This document shows positions 17,757 through 25,734 of a stretch of DNA of 64,000 nucleotides, piece after piece; positions within the stretch are counted from its first letter, which is position 1, and each line of letters opens with the position of its first letter. A program made the translations under genes and the position numbers. Source of the stretch: CF-13 sp036782775 (lineage in GTDB: Bacteria > Chloroflexota > Dormibacteria > CF-121); assembly GCA_036782775.1 (NCBI GenBank), contig DAIPYJ010000002.1:1-64000 (forward strand), given 5' to 3'. Under the pieces are notes generated by a model. The model ran no database searches. It saw only the letters and a list, made by a program, of their open reading frames with translations, and was not told the origin of the DNA.

Positions 17757-18095
17757 CTAGAGGAAGCCGAGCTCCATCTTGGCTTCGTCGCTCATCATGT
17801 CGGCGCTCCAGGGCGGCGAGTAGACGAGCTCGACGGTGCAGGACTTGACGCTGGGAATCTCCTCGACCTTCATCTTGACTTCATCGAAGAGGTCCTGCGC
17901 CCAGGGGCAGCCGATCGCCGTCAGTGTCATCTTGATCAGCACCTCGCCGTCGTCGATGTTGACCTCGTAAACGAGGCCAAGCGACATGATGTCGAGGCCG
18001 ATCTCGGGGTCGCGGCAGGTCGCCAGCTGCGCCTCGATCTGCGAGCGAAGGTCTCCCGACGCCGGTGCCTGGGAGGTCTCCATGGTGTCCGCCAT
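17757..18095 (-). CDS. sufT: SUF assembly factor, DUF59/MIP18 family
   Basis: The 112-residue protein is a DUF59 (MIP18/PaaD/SufT) factor that helps mature Fe-S proteins. ATCRDPEIGLDIMSLGLVYE, MTLTAIGCPWAQDL with the conserved cysteine, and VELVYSPPWSADMMSDEAK are the family blocks. It is the last gene of the suf operon, 9 nt after the Rieske gene, as sufT is in many Gram-positive operons. I prefer ATG at 18095 with GAGGGG upstream over the in-frame TTG at 18101. Confidence 0.92.
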   Translation of the reverse strand: MADTMETSQAPASGDLRSQIEAQLATCRDPEIGLDIMSLGLVYEVNIDDGEVLIKMTLTAIGCPWAQDLFDEVKMKVEEIPSVKSCTVELVYSPPWSADMMSDEAKMELGFL

Positions 18096-18104
18096 ACTCA
18101 AAGT

Positions 18105-18419
18105 CTACCCCTCGATTTCCACGAGAACCTCGCCGTTCTCAACCGTTACCGGGTAGGTCTTCGCCGGGATGACGGCCGGTAACCCGGTCACCTTTCCGGT
18201 TCGCACGTCGAAGCGCGAACCGTGTCGCGGGCATTCGACCGACATATCCCAGAGCTCGCCTTCGCTCAGCGAGTACTCCTCATGGGTGCAGGTGTCGCCA
18301 ATCGCATAGAAGTTGTCGTCCTCGGCATGCACGAGACAGATCGGTTCGCCGTCGACCTCGACCCGCAGCATCGATTCGAGCGGGAGGTCGCCCACCGCGG
18401 CCACGCGCTGCTTGGTCAC
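18105..18419 (-). CDS. Rieske-type [2Fe-2S] ferredoxin in suf operon
   Basis: This 104-residue soluble Rieske ferredoxin has both ligand boxes: C44-x-H46 in DTCTHEEYSL and C63-x2-H66 in VECPRHGSRFD. The spacing and the start (VAAVGDLP) resemble ferredoxin components of non-heme iron dioxygenases. Here it lies between sufD and sufT, with GTG at 18419 only one base past the sufD stop. It therefore probably works in, or is matured with, the SUF pathway rather than with a dioxygenase; no oxygenase gene is present. A longer open frame to 18860 overlaps sufD in another frame and is not used. A role as an electron donor for cluster assembly is inference. Confidence 0.9.
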   Translation of the reverse strand: MTKQRVAAVGDLPLESMLRVEVDGEPICLVHAEDDNFYAIGDTCTHEEYSLSEGELWDMSVECPRHGSRFDVRTGKVTGLPAVIPAKTYPVTVENGEVLVEIEG

Positions 18420-18420
18420 G

Positions 18421-19698
18421 CTACTCAATCCGTGCAGCCAACTCCTCGTCGACCGCGTCGCGTATCTCCGCGACCGGCAGCCGGTCCAGCACCTCGCCGA
18501 GAAATCCCTGAACCAGCATGCGTTCCGCCACAGCCCGGGGGATGCCGCGGCTTTCCAGATAGAAGAGGTGTTCCGGATCGACCGGACCCACCGTCGCCCC
18601 ATGACTGCAGCGCAGGATGTCGTTGTTGAGAATTTCGAGGATCGGCTCGGAGGTTGCCTTCGCTTTCTCGGAGAGGAGCAGGTTGCGGTTCGCCTGGTTG
18701 GAGGAGCTGCCGCGCGCTTCCGCCTCGACCCGTACCACGCCGACGTAGACACTCCTGGCCAGATCTCGGAGCGCTCCCTTGAAGAGAAGATCGGAAGTGG
18801 TCTGCGGCGCGATGTGATCCTGCAGCGTGCGGAAATCGAACGCCTGGTCACCGGACCCAAAAAAGAGGCCGCGTAGATCTGCGCTCGATCCGGCGCCTTC
18901 GAGCACCGCCTCGACGCGCAGCCGTGAGAAATGGCCGCCCAGGACGACGTCGACCAGCTTCAAGTGTGAGTCGCGACCCAGGTGGAAGCGCTGGTTGGCG
19001 AACTGCCACGTCTTGCTGCTCCAGCGCTGGAGCGCGATGTAGCCCACGTTTGCGCCTTCACCAAGAAAGACCTCCGCGGAGCCGCTGGCCAGAATGGAAG
19101 CCTCCCGATCGACGCTCATGAAGGCGTCGACGTATTGGAACTGCGCGCCCTTTCCGGCAACGATCAATGAGTGCGGCAAGACGGCCGAGACCGAATCGCC
19201 AGACCAGTACTCGCTAAAAAGCGGCTGCTCGAGCACGACGCCATCGGGGACGTAGAGGAAGGTCCCGCCCGAGAAGAGGGCCCCATGAAGCGCGGCGAAC
19301 TTGTCGCGATCCGCTCGGACGCCGGTGAAGAGGTAGCGGGAGACGAGATCGGATGCTGACCGGGCCGCCTCGGCGATGCTGGTCAGGACGACGCCCTTGG
19401 CGCGCGCCTCGTCCGAGAGTTCGATTTTGGGGACGCTGGTTCCGCGTTGCCGGATGACGCCGCCGACCGGCACCTCGGTTTCGTATCTCGGCGAGGCCCC
19501 GTTCGGTTGCTGAAAGGGCAGGTAGGCGTTGAGGTCGAGGCCTTTCAGGTCGACCTGACGCCAGTCCTCCTGCCGCTTGGTGTCGGGCAGCGGCATTCGC
19601 TCGAAGACGCCGAACGCCTCGAGCCGCCGGGCGCGCAGCCACTCCGGTTCGCCGCGAAGAGCGCTCAGCTCTTCGACGGCTTCCTTCGTAAACGGCAT
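18421..19698 (-). CDS. sufD: Fe-S cluster assembly protein SufD
   Basis: The 425-residue protein matches SufD, the partner of SufB in the SufBC2D scaffold. It has the helical N-terminus (REPEWLRARRLEAFGVFERM) and a long right-handed beta-helix. The C-terminal segment resembles SufB: NQANRNLLLSEKAKATSEPI, then CSHGATVGPVDPEHLFYLES and SRGIPRAVAERMLVQGFL. The conserved histidine in CSHGATVG is present. It starts directly after the sufB stop (TAGATG) and ends one base before the Rieske start, so the operon is very compact. Confidence 0.95.
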   Translation of the reverse strand: MPFTKEAVEELSALRGEPEWLRARRLEAFGVFERMPLPDTKRQEDWRQVDLKGLDLNAYLPFQQPNGASPRYETEVPVGGVIRQRGTSVPKIELSDEARAKGVVLTSIAEAARSASDLVSRYLFTGVRADRDKFAALHGALFSGGTFLYVPDGVVLEQPLFSEYWSGDSVSAVLPHSLIVAGKGAQFQYVDAFMSVDREASILASGSAEVFLGEGANVGYIALQRWSSKTWQFANQRFHLGRDSHLKLVDVVLGGHFSRLRVEAVLEGAGSSADLRGLFFGSGDQAFDFRTLQDHIAPQTTSDLLFKGALRDLARSVYVGVVRVEAEARGSSSNQANRNLLLSEKAKATSEPILEILNNDILRCSHGATVGPVDPEHLFYLESRGIPRAVAERMLVQGFLGEVLDRLPVAEIRDAVDEELAARIE

Positions 19699-21108
19699 CT
19701 AGCCGACCGAGCCGGCCATCTCGAGCTGGATCAGACGATTCAGCTCGACGGCATATTCGATAGGAAGTTCCTTGGTAAAGGGCTCGATGAAGCCGTTGAC
19801 GATCATCGTCTCGGCCTCGGCGCGGGTGATGCCGCGGCTCTGCAGGTAGAAGAGCTGCTCGTCCGAGACTTTGCTGACCGTCGCCTCGTGGCCGATGCGC
19901 ACCTGCTCCTCGTCGACCTCGGTCGTCGGGTAGGTATCGGAGCGCGACTGCTCGTCGAGCAATAGCGCATCGCAACGGACGAACGACTTCGAGTTCTTCG
20001 CTCCGGGATAGACCTTGACCAGACCGCGATACGAGGTGCGTCCACCCGCCTTCGAAATCGACTTGGAGACGATGTTCGAGGTCGTGTTGGGCGCGACGTG
20101 GACCGCCTTGCCACCGGCATCCTGGTGCTGACCCTTGCCCGCGAACGCCACGCTAAGCACGTCGCCCTTCGCGCCGGGCTCCATCAGGTAGATCGACGGA
20201 TACTTCATCGTGATCTGGGAGCCGAGGTTGCCGTCGACCCATTCCATGACGGCGTCGCCATAGGCGACCGCTCGCTTGGTGACCAGGTTGTAGACGTTGG
20301 TCGACCAGTTCTGCACCGTCGTGTAGCGGCAACGGGCGCCCCGCTTGACGACGATCTCGACCACGGCCGAATGCAAGGAGTCGGTGGTGTAGATCGGCGC
20401 CGTGCAGCCTTCGATGTAGTGGACGAAGCTGTCCTCGTCGCAGATGATCAGCGTCCGCTCGAACTGGCCCATGTTCTCGGCGTTGATCCGGAAGTAGGCC
20501 TGGAGCGGGATCTCCACCTTGACGCCCTTCGGGACATAGATGAAGGAGCCGCCCGACCAGACCGCGCTGTTGAGCGCCGCCAGCTTGTTGTCGGCGGGAG
20601 GAATCACGGTGCCGAAGTACTCCTTGAAGAGGTCCGGGTGCTCGCGCAGGGCGGTGTCGGTATCGAGGAAGATGACCCCCTTCGACTCGAGCTCCTTGTG
20701 GAGCGAGTGATAGACCACCTCTGACTCGTACTGGGCGGCAACGCCGGCAAGGAACTTCCGTTCCGCCTGCGGCACACCGAGGCGGTCGAAGGTGTTCTTG
20801 ATGTCGGCCGGCACCTCGTCCCAGGTCTTGCCCTGCTTCTCAGTGCTCTTCAGGTAGTAATAGATGTTCTGGAAGTCGATCTTCGAGAGGTCGGCGCCCC
20901 AGTTCGGCATCTCCTTCTTCTCGAAGACGTTGAGCGAGCGCAGCCGGAACTTCGTCATCCACTCCGGCTCGTTCTTCATCCAGGAGATCTCCTTCACGAC
21001 CTCGGGGTTGAGGCCCCGCTTGGCCTTGAAGACGTACTTCTCCGGGTCGAAGAACCCGTACTTTTCCTTGTAGTTTTCGCCGACGTCGATCTTTGGAACG
21101 ACTGCCAT
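19699..21108 (-). CDS. sufB: Fe-S cluster assembly protein SufB
   Basis: The 469-residue SufB carries the beta-helix core on which clusters are built in the SufBC2D complex. Diagnostic segments are YKEKYGFFDPEKYVFKAKRG near the N-terminus, SFVHYIEGCTAPIY, LHSAVVEIVVKRGARCRYTT with the candidate cluster cysteine, and the C-terminal GHEATVSKVSDEQLFYLQSR. The chosen ATG at 21108 overlaps the sufC stop by one base (TAATG). A 16-codon upstream extension that overlaps sufC is not needed. Order C-B-D in one transcript suggests stoichiometric production. Confidence 0.96.
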   Translation of the reverse strand: MAVVPKIDVGENYKEKYGFFDPEKYVFKAKRGLNPEVVKEISWMKNEPEWMTKFRLRSLNVFEKKEMPNWGADLSKIDFQNIYYYLKSTEKQGKTWDEVPADIKNTFDRLGVPQAERKFLAGVAAQYESEVVYHSLHKELESKGVIFLDTDTALREHPDLFKEYFGTVIPPADNKLAALNSAVWSGGSFIYVPKGVKVEIPLQAYFRINAENMGQFERTLIICDEDSFVHYIEGCTAPIYTTDSLHSAVVEIVVKRGARCRYTTVQNWSTNVYNLVTKRAVAYGDAVMEWVDGNLGSQITMKYPSIYLMEPGAKGDVLSVAFAGKGQHQDAGGKAVHVAPNTTSNIVSKSISKAGGRTSYRGLVKVYPGAKNSKSFVRCDALLLDEQSRSDTYPTTEVDEEQVRIGHEATVSKVSDEQLFYLQSRGITRAEAETMIVNGFIEPFTKELPIEYAVELNRLIQLEMAGSVG

Positions 21109-21899
21109 TAGCTTGCCTCCAGCGCGGCCGGCTCCTTTGCCGGCTCCTTGACCCACTCGGAATAACCCTTCTCTTCGAGCCAGTCGGCGAGCTCCGAGCC
21201 GCCATGCCGGACGAATTCGCCGTTGACCAGCACATGGACGAAATCGGGCTTGATGTACTTGAGGATCCGGGTGTAGTGGGTGATGATCAGCACCCCCAGC
21301 TCCGGCCCCCGCATGCGGTTGACGGCATCGCTCACGAACTTGATCGAGTCGATGTCCAGCCCGGAATCGGTCTCGTCGAGGATCGCGATCTCCGGCTTGA
21401 GCACCGCCATCTGCAGGATCTCGGCGCGTTTCTTCTCGCCACCCGAGAAACCTTCGTTGACGTAGCGGGAGAGGAAGGAATCGTCCATCCGGAGCACCGA
21501 CATCTGATCGCGGAGCAGCTGCCGGAAGTCCTTGACGCTGATCGCCTTTGACTTGTCCTTGCCGTCGAAGCCGCGCTTGGCATTGATGGCCGTACGCAGG
21601 AAGTTCGACATCGTGATGCCGGGGACCACGACCGGATACTGCAGCGCCAGGAACATGCCCAGCTTCGCCCGGTCCTCGGGTTGCAAGGTCAGGATGTCCT
21701 TTCCCTTGAAGCAGACCTGGCCGCCGGTCACCTTGTAGTTGGGGTGGCCCATCAGGGTATGCGAGAGCGTCGATTTGCCGGAGCCGTTTGGTCCCATGAC
21801 GGCGTGCACCTCGCCCTTGTTGACGGCGAGTGAGACGCCCTTGAGGATCTCGCGGCCTTCGACGCTGACGCGCAGGTCCTTGATCTCGAAATCGGCCAT
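21108..21899 (-). CDS. sufC: Fe-S assembly ATPase SufC
   Basis: The 263-residue ABC-type ATPase powers the SufBC2D scaffold. Walker A is GPNGSGKSTLSHTLMG, the signature is FSGGEKKRAEI, Walker B is IAILDETDSGLDID, and the His switch lies in VLIITHYTRIL. The DSGLD tail after Walker B is typical of SufC. ATG at 21899 (MADFEIKDLRV) has AGGG upstream; the 11 further codons to 21932 are probably not translated. A gap of 40 nt separates it from sufU. Confidence 0.96.
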   Translation of the reverse strand: MADFEIKDLRVSVEGREILKGVSLAVNKGEVHAVMGPNGSGKSTLSHTLMGHPNYKVTGGQVCFKGKDILTLQPEDRAKLGMFLALQYPVVVPGITMSNFLRTAINAKRGFDGKDKSKAISVKDFRQLLRDQMSVLRMDDSFLSRYVNEGFSGGEKKRAEILQMAVLKPEIAILDETDSGLDIDSIKFVSDAVNRMRGPELGVLIITHYTRILKYIKPDFVHVLVNGEFVRHGGSELADWLEEKGYSEWVKEPAKEPAALEAS

Positions 21900-21939
21900 C
21901 CCTGTAGTTTTACCCGCGGTTTTCTGCTTCAAATCGATT

Positions 21940-22323
21940 TCAGTCCTCCTCCTGGGATTCCCCGTTGAGCGCCACCCGCAATGTGTTCACGGAAAGGGTG
22001 GCGCATTTCATCCGCGCCGGGCTGATCAAGATGCCCAGCTCATCGAGCAGATCCCGGGTGGGAAAGCTCTTGAGCTCGGCGACCGGTTTGCCGACGATCA
22101 TGTCGGTCAGCATCGAGGCCGACGCCTGGCTGATGGCACAGCCGCGGCCACGGAAGCGCACGTCGCCGATATGGCCATCGTTGAGCTTGAGATAGAGGGT
22201 GATGACGTCACCGCACAGCGGGTTGTCCCCCTCCTGGGTGATGTCCGCGTCGGGCAGCTCCCCGAAGTGATGGGGATTCTTGTAGTGCTCGAGAATTTGC
22301 TCGCGGTAGAGATCGTCGCCCAT
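21940..22323 (-). CDS. sufU: Fe-S scaffold/sulfur-transfer protein SufU
   Basis: The 127-residue IscU-fold protein has the three conserved cysteines C37 (NPLCGD), C62 (GRGCAIS) and C107 (RMKCATL), together with the Asp of CGD. In SUF systems SufU binds zinc and accepts persulfide sulfur from SufS. The RxKCATL ending and its place next to sufS support SufU over IscU. The insertion between the second and third cysteine is shorter than in Bacillus SufU. It starts 2 nt after the sufS stop. Confidence 0.93.
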   Translation of the reverse strand: MGDDLYREQILEHYKNPHHFGELPDADITQEGDNPLCGDVITLYLKLNDGHIGDVRFRGRGCAISQASASMLTDMIVGKPVAELKSFPTRDLLDELGILISPARMKCATLSVNTLRVALNGESQEED

Positions 22324-22325
22324 CT

Positions 22326-23561
22326 TTATGCGAACACCTTGATGGCTTTCTGAATTCCGGTCACGAGCTGGTCGACCTCCTCGGGGCGGTTGTAGATGTA
22401 GAAGCTGGCGCGGGTGGTCGCCGGCACGCCCAGCCGGTCCATCAGCGGCTGGGTGCAGTGGTGCCCCGCGCGCACCGCAATTCCCTCGCGGTCAATCAGG
22501 GTCGCGAGGTCGTGCGGGTGAATGTTGGGCAGGGTGAAGGAGACCGCCGCGCCGTGCAGCTCCGGGTCTTTCGGGCCGTACAGCGTGATGCCCGAGACGT
22601 CCTGCAGCTTTTCAATCGCGTAGTCGACCAGCGTCCGCTCGTGGTTGCGGACGTTGTCCATCCCGAACTGGCCGAGGTAGTCGACCGCCGCGCCCAGCCC
22701 GATGCCCTCGGCGACGCTCGGCGTGCCGGCCTCGAACTTCCAGGGCAGGTCGTTCCAGCTGGCGTCGGTCAGATGGACGCGCTTGATCATGTCGCCGCCG
22801 CCGAGGAAGGGCGGCATCGCCTGCAGCAAGGCACGGCGTGCCCAGAGCACGCCGATCCCGGTCGGGCCGCACATTTTGTGTCCCGAGAAGGCGTAGAAGT
22901 CGACGTCGAGGTCCTGCACGTCGACCGGCATATGGGGGACGGCCTGAGCGCCGTCGACCAGGACCAGGGCACCGGCGCGCCGCGCCGCCGCCGTGATCGC
23001 CTTGATCGGGTTGATCGTCCCCAGCGTGTTCGACTGGTGCGCGATCGCCAGCAGCTTGACGCCGTCGAGCTTGCGGTCCAGTTGCTCGAGCATCAGCAGG
23101 CCATCGTCGTCGATGCAGAGGAACTCGAGCCGCGCGCCCACCTCGTGGGCCAGCAGCTGCCAGGGCACGAGATTGCTGTGGTGCTCCATCTCGGTCAAAA
23201 GGATCCGGTCGCCCGCCTTGACGTTGGCGCGGCCCCAGCTGTAGCGGACGAGGTTGATCGCCTCGGTGGTGTTCCGGGTGAAGATGACCTCCTTGGGGGA
23301 GGGCGCATTGATGAAGGTCGCGACCCGTTCGCGGGCCGACTCATAGGCGGCAGTCGCCTCCTCGCTGATGGCGTAGACGCCCCGGTGCGGGTTCGCGTTG
23401 TAGCGGCGGTAGTAGTCGTCCATGGCGTCGATCACCGTCACCGGCTTCTGCGAGGTGGCGGCGCTGTCGAGATACACCAGCGGCTTGCCGTGGACGGTGC
23501 GGGCCATGATCGGGAAGTCGGCCCGGACCTGCGCCGCGTTGACGGGACGGGTCTGGATCAT
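22326..23561 (-). CDS. sufS: Cysteine desulfurase SufS
   Basis: The 411-residue group II cysteine desulfurase uses PLP to release sulfur from cysteine. Visible landmarks are YLDSAATSQKP at the N-terminus, TEMEHHSNLVPWQ, and the PLP lysine in FYAFSGHKMCGPTGIGVLW. The catalytic cysteine is in IAVRAGHHCTQPLMDRLG. ATG at 23561 overlaps the sufR stop by 4 nt (ATGA); the open frame continues upstream within sufR but is not coding there. It passes sulfur to SufU, encoded next. Confidence 0.96.
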   Translation of the reverse strand: MIQTRPVNAAQVRADFPIMARTVHGKPLVYLDSAATSQKPVTVIDAMDDYYRRYNANPHRGVYAISEEATAAYESARERVATFINAPSPKEVIFTRNTTEAINLVRYSWGRANVKAGDRILLTEMEHHSNLVPWQLLAHEVGARLEFLCIDDDGLLMLEQLDRKLDGVKLLAIAHQSNTLGTINPIKAITAAARRAGALVLVDGAQAVPHMPVDVQDLDVDFYAFSGHKMCGPTGIGVLWARRALLQAMPPFLGGGDMIKRVHLTDASWNDLPWKFEAGTPSVAEGIGLGAAVDYLGQFGMDNVRNHERTLVDYAIEKLQDVSGITLYGPKDPELHGAAVSFTLPNIHPHDLATLIDREGIAVRAGHHCTQPLMDRLGVPATTRASFYIYNRPEEVDQLVTGIQKAIKVFA

Positions 23562-23986
23562 GCTGGCTGCTGCGCCTCCTTCATCAGGTCGGCCACACTG
23601 ACCGATTCGAGGGCCGAGATCATCGTGTTCTGCAGCTGCTCCCAGAAGGCGTGCGCCGAGCACGGGACGTCGGCATGGTTGCATTCCCCGGGGCCGCCGC
23701 CTTCAGCGAGGCAGCTGACCGGCGCCAGCGAACCCTCGAGGCTGCGCACGATGTCGGCCATCGAGACGCGTTCCGGGGCTCGTGCGAGCGCGTAGCCGCC
23801 CTTGGTGCCCATCCGGCTGCTGACTAGGCCGGCGCGGCGAAGCTGGCCGGCAATCTGCTCGAGATAGGAAAGCGGCAACCCCTCCTGCTCCGCCAGCTCG
23901 GCCAGGGCGACCGGCCCGGTGCCGAAGCTGCGACCCAGACGGACCATGACCCGGATTCCGTATTCAGAACGGGTGGAAAATCTCAT
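23558..23986 (-). CDS. sufR: Rrf2-family regulator of the suf operon
   Basis: The 142-residue Rrf2/IscR-type winged-helix protein has the N-terminal DNA-binding domain (STRSEYGIRVMVRLGR, LSYLEQIAGQLRRAGLV, GTKGGYALARAPERVSMADI). A cysteine cluster follows: C92, C102, C109 and nearby H112, comparable with the C92/C98/C104/H107 cluster ligands of IscR. It is the first gene of the suf operon and is followed without a gap by sufS. Auto-repression while holding a cluster is the likely mode of action. The symbol is by role: DtxR-like SufR proteins of cyanobacteria are a different family. The palindrome in front of it (23992-24010) is the probable operator. Confidence 0.88.
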   Translation of the reverse strand: MRFSTRSEYGIRVMVRLGRSFGTGPVALAELAEQEGLPLSYLEQIAGQLRRAGLVSSRMGTKGGYALARAPERVSMADIVRSLEGSLAPVSCLAEGGGPGECNHADVPCSAHAFWEQLQNTMISALESVSVADLMKEAQQPA

Positions 23987-23991
23987 AGATA

Positions 23992-24023
23992 TCCGACCGG
24001 ATTAGTCGGACATCAACAGTATA
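23992..24023 (-). promoter_or_regulatory. suf operon promoter and palindromic operator
   Basis: TCCGAC and GTCGGA (23992-23997 and 24005-24010) form an inverted repeat with a 7-nt spacer, between the sufR start codon and a -10-like TATACT (24018-24023, minus strand, 5 of 6 matches). A repressor bound there would cover the transcription start. No convincing -35 is visible. Assignment to SufR is inference. Confidence 0.55.
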
Positions 24024-24078
24024 GCGTCGCGCGAGTAAAGCCGGCCATGGCCCGGGGACAAGAGCCTACAATGACTAC

Positions 24079-24360
24079 ATGAGAAGCCTGACCATCGGCA
24101 TCCGCGAAGCCAAAGCCCAGCTGAGCCGCCTGATCAGCGAGGCCGAGCAGGGGACCGAATGGATCATCACCGATCGAGGTCGCGCCGTCGCCAAGCTCGT
24201 ACCGGTCGTTGACCTGTCGATTCCACTCGAGCACAGGATCGCGCGACTCGAGAAGTGGGGATGGCTAGAGGCGGCGCCGACCCGCCAGGTATCCCTACCT
24301 GAGCCGGTGAAGATCTCAGCCGATGCGCAGCAGGCTCTGAGAGACGATCGGGGTGATTGA
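24079..24360 (+). CDS. vapB: Type II antitoxin, Phd/YefM family
   Basis: The 93-residue antitoxin begins with IGIREAKAQLSRLISEAEQG and continues with EWIITDRGRAVAKLVPV, the standard Phd/YefM N-terminal DNA-binding fold. The C-terminal part is charged and likely disordered until it wraps the toxin. It precedes and overlaps a PIN-domain gene by 8 nt, the normal antitoxin-first order. Auto-repression is expected. The start ATG at 24079 has no clear ribosome site. Confidence 0.9.
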   Translation: MRSLTIGIREAKAQLSRLISEAEQGTEWIITDRGRAVAKLVPVVDLSIPLEHRIARLEKWGWLEAAPTRQVSLPEPVKISADAQQALRDDRGD

Positions 24361-24778
24361 GCCCTCGGACGCGGTCATTTATTGGGATTCCTCCGCGGTG
24401 CTGTCAGTGCTAATTCAGGATTCGCACACTGAAGCGGCAGCCACCGAAGTCAGGCGCCGCGTCACACATCTGCTCTCGACGCTGGGATACGCCGAGGTCA
24501 TAGCCGTCCTCGCACGACTGGAACGCGATCGGGAACTTCCCCGTGCGCTGGCGGACGCCGCCCGGCAAACAGTGCGTGGCGGACCATGGCGAGGGCTGGC
24601 TCTCCAGCCTGACCGCAGCACAATGGACGAGCTCGCTGCAGGCTGGCCTCTTCGAGGTGCTGACCTATGGCACCTGGCGACAGCTTGGACGCTCCGACGG
24701 GAGCTACCTGAGCTGCAACTGATCACCTTCGATTCGCGCCTGCGGGCTGCAGCCGAAGGGCTGAAACTTTCCCTGTGA
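24353..24778 (+). CDS. vapC: Type II toxin, PIN-domain ribonuclease (VapC-like)
   Basis: The 141-residue PIN-domain protein keeps the acidic active site: the first Asp in IYWDSSAVLSVL, Glu in GYAEVIAVL, Asp in GADLWHLATAW and Asp in ITFDSRLR. VapC toxins cut tRNA or rRNA in a Mg2+-dependent way. GTG at 24353 lies within the end of the antitoxin gene. All catalytic positions are present, so the toxin appears intact. It overlaps the next gene by 4 nt. Confidence 0.9.
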   Translation: MIEPSDAVIYWDSSAVLSVLIQDSHTEAAATEVRRRVTHLLSTLGYAEVIAVLARLERDRELPRALADAARQTVRGGPWRGLALQPDRSTMDELAAGWPLRGADLWHLATAWTLRRELPELQLITFDSRLRAAAEGLKLSL

Positions 24779-25281
24779 GTGATCCGGTAGCACGCAAAGA
24801 GCCGCCGGACAAAGCCAGTTTCCGCTACGGCATGGGACATTTCGCCACCGGCGTCACGGTCATGACGACCGCGGTGGGGAAGCACCTCCACGGCATGACG
24901 GTCAGCGCCTTTGCCTCGGTCTCGCTGGAGCCGCTGCTCGTCCTCGGCAGCATCGAGCGAATGACGGTCATGCGACGGATGCTGCTGGAAAGCCAAGCCT
25001 TCGCCATTAACATTCTCGGCGAGCGCAGCGAGAGCACCGCCCGCTTCTTCGCAGACAATGCGCGCCTCGACGGGCCGGAGTTTCGCCAGGGCGGCTATCA
25101 CCTCGGCGCGACCGGCTCACCCATCCTCGAAGAGGCGACCGGGTACATCGAAGCGCGACTCTACGCCACGCACCAGGCGGGCGACCACGACATCGTGGTG
25201 GGTGAGGTGGTTGCGCTCGAGATTCTCAGCGAGGAGCCGCCCTTGATCTACTACCGCAGCGGCTACCGCCAACTCAGATGA
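24775..25281 (+). CDS. Flavin reductase family protein (FMN split barrel)
   Basis: The 168-residue protein is a flavin-reductase-like split-barrel protein: FRYGMGHFATGVTVMTTAVG at the start, MTVSAFASVSLEPLLVLGSI for the FMN-phosphate contact, FAINILGERSE, and HDIVVGEVVALEI near the end. Such enzymes reduce FMN with NAD(P)H for two-component monooxygenases, or act alone on flavin. It starts GTG within the vapC stop (GTGA), an unusual coupling to a toxin-antitoxin pair. No monooxygenase gene is nearby, so the partner is unknown. Confidence 0.88.
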   Translation: MSDPVARKEPPDKASFRYGMGHFATGVTVMTTAVGKHLHGMTVSAFASVSLEPLLVLGSIERMTVMRRMLLESQAFAINILGERSESTARFFADNARLDGPEFRQGGYHLGATGSPILEEATGYIEARLYATHQAGDHDIVVGEVVALEILSEEPPLIYYRSGYRQLR

Positions 25282-25284
25282 TTT

Positions 25285-25318
25285 CCCTTCCCCTTTGGAG
25301 AGGGTAAGGAGGGTTATT
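25285..25318 (-). repeat. Dispersed GC-rich palindrome, copy E (degenerate)
   Basis: The + strand reads CCCTTCCCC, then TTTGGAGAGGGTAAGGAGGG and TTATTT. It aligns with copy D (38818) but has several substitutions; CCTTCCCC and GGGTAAGG can still pair. It lies between the convergent flavin reductase and zinc-ribbon genes and contains the zinc-ribbon stop codon. Confidence 0.6.
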
Positions 25319-25655
25319 TCAACAAGTCGGTCAGCTTGCCGCTGAAGCGAGCCAGGTGCTGATGCACGTCGAGCACCTCGTCATGCGTCAACGGATCGCC
25401 CTCGATCTCCTCGGCGTCGCGCGGCGACGGGGTCGTCACCCGTGACACCTCCTCGACCGCGTTGACGACTTGACCCGCGAACTCGACGTGCAGGAAGAAC
25501 GAATCGCGGCAGCGGCCGCAGGTGACCTGGACGATCAGCTTGTTGTTGTGGTTGCCGATTTTTCGGAGCGATGAACCCTTGTGGTTGCTGCCACAGACGC
25601 GGCAGCGATAGTTCTTCGCCTGGGAGCGGAGGAACTCCATGATCGGATCGTCCAT
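25314..25655 (-). CDS. Small zinc-ribbon protein of unknown function
   Basis: The 113-residue protein has two CxxC knuckles, C18-C21 (CRVCGSN) and C46-C49 (CGRCRDSFF), about 24 residues apart, separated by a strand containing GNHNNKLIVQVT. This is a zinc-ribbon that may bind nucleic acid or a protein partner. The acidic, helical C-terminus (HDEVLDVHQHLARFSGKL) looks like an oligomerisation or partner-binding tail. I recognise no named family. It is a single gene, divergent from surE with about 80 nt between; its stop codon lies in a degenerate repeat copy. Confidence 0.75.
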   Translation of the reverse strand: MDDPIMEFLRSQAKNYRCRVCGSNHKGSSLRKIGNHNNKLIVQVTCGRCRDSFFLHVEFAGQVVNAVEEVSRVTTPSPRDAEEIEGDPLTHDEVLDVHQHLARFSGKLTDLLK

Positions 25656-25734
25656 CGGCGAATTTCAGTATATGCCCGCTCCGATAAGCATTTATTAGTA
25701 GCCGACGAGGCTGGGAGCAAAATGATGCAGGGCT

